Source: Beroe ovata (Eukaryota; Ctenophora; Nuda; Beroida; Beroidae). Taken from it: a DNA stretch of 18,925 nucleotides. This document shows positions 15,326 through 18,925 of the stretch, one piece after another. The notes beneath the pieces are model-generated. The model was not told the origin of the DNA, did not search any database, and saw only the letters and a program-made list of their open reading frames with translations. Numbering within the stretch: position 1 is the first letter of the stretch; each line of letters opens with the position of its first letter. Position numbers and translations under genes: made by a program. The stretch covers positions 94,496 through 113,420 of the forward strand of contig CAMPET010000051.1 in assembly GCA_946803715.1 (NCBI GenBank), in the 5' to 3' direction.

Positions 15326-15417
15326 TTCTATTTATATGAATTTGCTATCGATCAATTGAATTCGAATTTCAGTGTTTTTCTTCTTCCACTATTTGAACAG
15401 AATTACCGGTGAAACTG
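15326..15417. repeat. Direct repeat flanking a GC-rich insert, copy 2
   Basis: Counterpart of 15008-15108, 318 bases downstream. It may be a local duplication, or a second allele placed in tandem by the assembly. Confidence 0.85.
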
Positions 15418-15423
15418 TTTAGG

Positions 15424-15517
15424 GTCTTCCCTACCGTCGGCGCCGCGCAATTGTAATTCCGCCCTCGCCAGGGATAATCCCGCCAGCGAGGGTAGGGAGA
15501 AATCCTATGAACGAAAC
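15424..15517. mobile_element. MITE-like hairpin unit 1
   Basis: TCTTCCCTACCGTCGG on the left pairs imperfectly with GAGGGTAGGGAGAA on the right around a GC-rich centre containing CCAGGGATAATCCCGCC. Layout and internal sequence match unit 2. It has no coding capacity. Confidence 0.5.
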
Positions 15518-15520
15518 TTT

Positions 15521-15606
15521 GTAGGATTTTACCCTACCGTCGGTGCGCGCGATTTTCAATCTGCCAGGGATAAAATCCCGCCAGCAAGGGTAAGGTGAAA
15601 TCCTAC
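15521..15606. mobile_element. MITE-like hairpin unit 2
   Basis: GTAGGATTTTACCCTACC at the left end matches the reverse complement of the right end (GGGTAAGGTGAAATCCTAC) with two mismatches, giving terminal inverted repeats of about 18 bp on an 86-bp element. The centre has the palindrome-like CCAGGGATAAAATCCCGCC. No clear target-site duplication was found. Confidence 0.55.
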
Positions 15607-16502
15607 AAGTACAAACGAAACTGGGTTCCCGCGCCGCTTCAACGCGAACGCTCGACGTTGCCGGATGTCATCTGTCCACTGTTCCCATCGCTATAAGCTT
15701 AAAGCAACTTTGGAATAGGTACAAAGCAATATAGTCGCAACTGCTCGTACCAAATAAATATCAGATTACAAATACATGTGTACTGACAGTACTATATCAA
15801 TTTACTCAATACATATCGACCAAAGTATAGCATAGGTTCACCAATCCCTTTTTAATTTGAATTCGCTTCATTTTCCTTCTTATATAGGCGGAAAAGGTAT
15901 CAAAATCTTGAATTGAATATTCCTTTAAATTAAGACCGTTCAATTCGTGTCGATGCGTCGGATTATATTCATCATTTTAAAATAAAATCGTGATCTTGAT
16001 TAAATTCTAAAAGCAAAAGTTCAACGGATTTAACACACGAAAATAAAAATCTAAGCAGGCTGTTTGGACAGAAAAAGTTTGGATTGAAAACTGAAGGGAG
16101 TGAAAGAGGAGACTTGGAAAAGTGAAATCTCACCGCCATTCCATGTTCAAAAATTTCATGTTTTCCGAAGCCCTTCTTTCAAATTGAAACCTTAAATCGA
16201 CAAATATGATGTCACGTGAGTGATGATATTGATGAAAATGCCACATAACACATTCTGCCATAAGGCTGAAGAGGTGGCACACAAATAGTGACATGTGATG
16301 AAAGATGAACGTGATATGATAAGTAGACAGTACCAATGTAACCCCTGAAACTAAATCAGAATCTCCAGCATTCTTTGATAACAACAAATATTACGAATAA
16401 TATACTTCAATTATATTGGCCGGCCATTGACAAAAAGACATCCATATTCCATGCCACCACAATCAGAAATCATCGGACTTGTGAATGCTTCATTCGATAA
16501 TT

Positions 16503-16540
16503 GATTGAGATTCTAGATCACGATTGAGATTCTAGATCAC
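16503..16540. repeat. 19-bp tandem repeat, two exact copies
   Basis: GATTGAGATTCTAGATCAC is present twice without mismatch in otherwise unannotated DNA. Confidence 0.93.
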
Positions 16541-17203
16541 GTGTAAAAATCGGTGCGGTTAAAGTCACATGGGGCTCACTGATTTTGTTGGCATGGTAAA
16601 AAGTACTGAATAATCCCCCGTTGTGTTTTGGACAAAGGCAATAGATACATACACAGCTATCTAATACATATTATCAATAATCCCCTGTATTATAACTCAT
16701 ATTGTTGAATAAAATAGGTTAAGGATTAGGGGCTGTTCACACCTCACATTAAATCAAAATAAAGTCGAAGTTCAATATTTCTTCCGAGATTTTTGGAATC
16801 TTCCCAGCCGTCCCGCTAGAGAAAAAGTCCCGGCGAGGGTAGCAATTAGCAAAAAAGCATACATTTATCGCAAAAAATATATCACGTGACTATAGCATTA
16901 TGTGAAAAGCCCCTAAACCTTAATGTTAACATATAATGAAACTTGAACACATGAAACAAGTAGAAAGTTGCGATCGACGCAGGCTTTTGTGAACACGCCA
17001 ACAAATACAAAACATCGAAAATAATTTTTATTTTTAGTAAAATGCTATATTTCGGGACGTTCATCATCTTATAGTCTTAAAATCGAATTTCCAAGAAAAT
17101 AAAATAGTGAGGTAAAATCCAACGTATATAGAAGTGGTGAGACTGAGAGATTTGTGTGATTATTGATCTAATAATACTTGAACGTTAAACTGAAATCAAC
17201 TTG

Positions 17204-17234
17204 CGATACCATTCGACAATGTCGAATGGTATCG
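17204..17234. repeat. Perfect 14-bp inverted repeat with 3-base loop
   Basis: CGATACCATTCGAC, spacer AAT, then GTCGAATGGTATCG. Part of the right arm is echoed directly after it (AATAGTATCGCAATCG). No neighbouring gene explains it. Confidence 0.95.
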
Positions 17235-18271
17235 AATAGTATCGCAATCGACATTTCCTGATTTTATTTCCAAGAACAAAGTTGAGAATAAACCTACTAT
17301 TCTCAAAGTTAAAATCTTTAATCGCCAAAGCTATGCTCATTAATAAACTGGTAATAAAAAGGAAGAAAGTTTTAAAACTTAGCACATATGTAAAAACAGT
17401 AAGAGTCTTTCTATGTACAATTTTTGCAAACATAAAAATCCAACAAAAACATGATAACATGAAGGTAGGAATATTTACAGATTGTATTTGACTATTTTGA
17501 AGATGCCTTCTAGGCAGTATATGATCGTAAAATTCTCTCACTCAAGAGCGGATTTTTTTAGAACTTTCGGACTTTTCAAAATATTTATTCCCTAAAAGGG
17601 ATGATTTCTGAAAGGGTGACGTTATCACTTGGAATAGTCAACTTAAGACGATTTTTCGACAGATATGAAACATAGCAAATGGCAAACACCCAATACAATC
17701 ACGCAAAACAGCACAACAGACGGATTACTGACGAACAATAACCAAATACATTTATAGTAGGAACCAAAGACGAATTTTCAAGTTGACATTACAAGTCTTT
17801 GGGGAACGGTTTGAAATTGTTTCTGTATGTATTTGTCCGAAAATTCTATAGGTGAATGAGGAAGATACTAATGTCAAATAAATCAGATTGGTGCAACAGA
17901 TATTAATGATTCGTATAAAAGGGTACAAAACAGTATATTGTGTATGTGTTAACGAAGCCAGCTCGATACACGTAAACATTAAACATTCTCAAATATATTC
18001 TTACAATCCATGAAATTAGTAATTTCTCGTATATTTCTTTTTGCGATGTTGCTTTTTCGGCGATTTTTCTTTCTCGTCTAGGTTTTCTTGACCTCTCATT
18101 TTTCTGAAACGCAATGATTCAAATAACCGGGAAAATAATGCTCATTCTTGAAATGTTAATCGGAAGGATTCAAGTTCGAATGATCTTGTGATCAATCTGG
18201 TCAAAAGTTTGATTTTTAATAACCTAAAACTTTCGAAATTATCGATCAAATCATCAAATTCATTACACCAA

Positions 18272-18444
18272 TTAACCTGCTAGAGCACATTCAGCAATTT
18301 GACTACAAAGCGATTCTAAGGCAGGACAATCAACTCCCAATTCCAGCTTGAAAATTGGCTGATTCTCATTTTCTGAGGAGAGCGAAGGAGTGGAGGGGAG
18401 AGAGGGAGGGTGAGTTGAGGAGGGAGTAGACGGAGTGGAATTGC
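18272..18444 (-). CDS. Candidate C-terminal coding exon of an unidentified minus-strand gene
   Basis: On the minus strand a strong pyrimidine tract ends CCCCAG at 18445, and the following frame is open. It starts NSTPSTPSSTHPPSLPSTPS, a Ser/Thr/Pro-rich linker, and continues with ENENQPIFKLELGVDCPALE, then SLCSQIAECALAG, then TAA. The change from linker to an ordered-looking Cys-containing segment suggests real coding. A possible donor, GCAG|GTTAAT at 18277, overlaps the stop, so the exon may instead continue. Splicing to the acceptor near 18110 would end the protein two residues later. I recognise no family. The upstream exons lie beyond the window or are not visible. Confidence 0.4.
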
Positions 18445-18896
18445 CTGGGGAAATGGGAGTGATTAGAAAGGTGTGATTGGAATATAGATCACGCAATCAC
18501 GCATTTTAGAGCAGAGTCGAAAGCGCGCGCGCGGCGCAAAACACATGAAAAGATAACGAAGGTTGATCGCTTTGATCGCCAAAAGATCACCGCGCGCAAC
18601 GCATATCACATCTTTTCGTGGCAAACCATGCAAAATCATGTTTGACAATGGCTAATTCATCTTGCACGATAAAATTTGGATTGGATGAATCCATTACAGA
18701 TTAAAACAATTCTTGCATCTACAAAGGGCGTGTTTCACACAGCTATTCCAATTCTAGAGAAATGTACAGAATTTTGTGCGACATTCCCTCGAATGACACA
18801 TCCCAGTCGAAAAGACAGGGAGACTGGGAATGTTTAGATATGTCAACACTTTCCACCAGTCAGCAACCTATGGCACGCGGCAAAAATGTACACACT
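18445..18896. other. No gene recognised
   Basis: Mixed-composition DNA with a GCGCGCGCGC stretch near 18522. If the exon at 18272-18444 is real, this is intron of that gene. A short inverted repeat (CCCAGTC and GACTGGG) lies near 18803-18828. Confidence 0.4.
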
Positions 18897-18897
18897 C

Positions 18898-18925
18898 ATG
18901 TGTGTGTGTGTGTGTGTGTGTGTGT
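18898..18925. repeat. TG dinucleotide microsatellite
   Basis: Uninterrupted TG repeats after CACTCA reach the end of the window, so the full length is not seen. Confidence 0.97.

Larger units (their letters stand above)
15656..18271. other. Long AT-rich stretch, no gene recognised
   Basis: Frames of 60-118 aa occur on the minus strand (16130-16387, 16882-17067, 17185-17541, 17752-17979). Their products are rich in Phe, Ile, Leu and Lys as expected from AT-rich random sequence, and I recognise no domain. A fragment resembling the hairpin units (GTCCCGGCGAGGGTAG) lies near 16827. Distal exons of a minus-strand gene could be hidden here. Confidence 0.5.

Noticed and set aside
15034-15339. Overlapping frames on both strands with Arg/Ala-rich products
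   Set aside because: They follow from the GC-rich repeat composition. Open frames on both strands at once argue against coding.
16130-16387. 85-aa minus-strand frame with HFHQYHHS, reminiscent of the histidine boxes of fatty acid hydroxylases
   Set aside because: Only one box is present and the surrounding residues do not match AGMO or FA2H proteins. There is a TTTCAG acceptor and a GTGAG donor nearby, so an exon is not excluded, but the similarity is too weak to report.
17185-17541. 118-aa minus-strand open frame
   Set aside because: The product is hydrophobic and AT-driven, lacks a recognisable domain or splice context, and overlaps the 14-bp hairpin at 17204. Long frames of this kind arise by chance.

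Overview
This is animal (metazoan) nuclear DNA. It is AT-rich, its genes have many short introns with GT-AG junctions, and every recognisable product is animal: a thrombospondin type-1 domain, a Vti1b-type SNARE, a Nanos zinc-finger protein and an MBOAT1/2-type acyltransferase. The compact layout, a gene inside an intron, and the assembly-style single Ns with near-identical tandem copies suggest a highly heterozygous invertebrate. I cannot name the phylum from the sequence.

Layout. 1-75 is a G-rich 11-bp minisatellite and 236-639 a 191-bp tandem duplication. On the minus strand, two exons (1733-1647 and 1552-1463) encode one complete TSP1 domain of a gene whose other exons I could not find, apart from one weak candidate at 2301-2210. 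Around 3182-3370 lies a GC-rich repeat with a related inverted copy at 15147-15320.

The core is a plus-strand cluster. VTI1B (five exons, 3693-9420, 211 aa) has a 4.3-kb third intron that contains a whole same-strand nanos gene (three exons, 4407-6697, 674 aa). An MBOAT1/2-like lysophospholipid acyltransferase (ten exons in the single-copy model, 9905-14702, 448 aa) follows 484 bp downstream. All exon junctions in these three models agree in phase. Exons 6 and 7 of the acyltransferase occur twice around a single N (12716), differing only by synonymous changes; including both pairs would shift the frame, so this is either an allelic assembly duplication or an alternative exon pair. Introns 2 and 4 of this gene are full of a degenerate TTGACACCACT motif with a recurrent 21-bp spacing.

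From 14703 to the end there is no gene I can recognise: the acyltransferase 3' end, GC-rich repeats and MITE-like hairpins (15008-15640), AT-rich sequence, one plausible minus-strand coding exon (about 18444-18272), and a TG microsatellite at the edge.

The three main genes do not form a known pathway. VTI1B acts in endosomal membrane fusion, MBOAT in phospholipid acyl-chain remodelling, and Nanos in translational repression in germ cells. The notable point is architectural: nanos may depend on transcription and splicing of its host.
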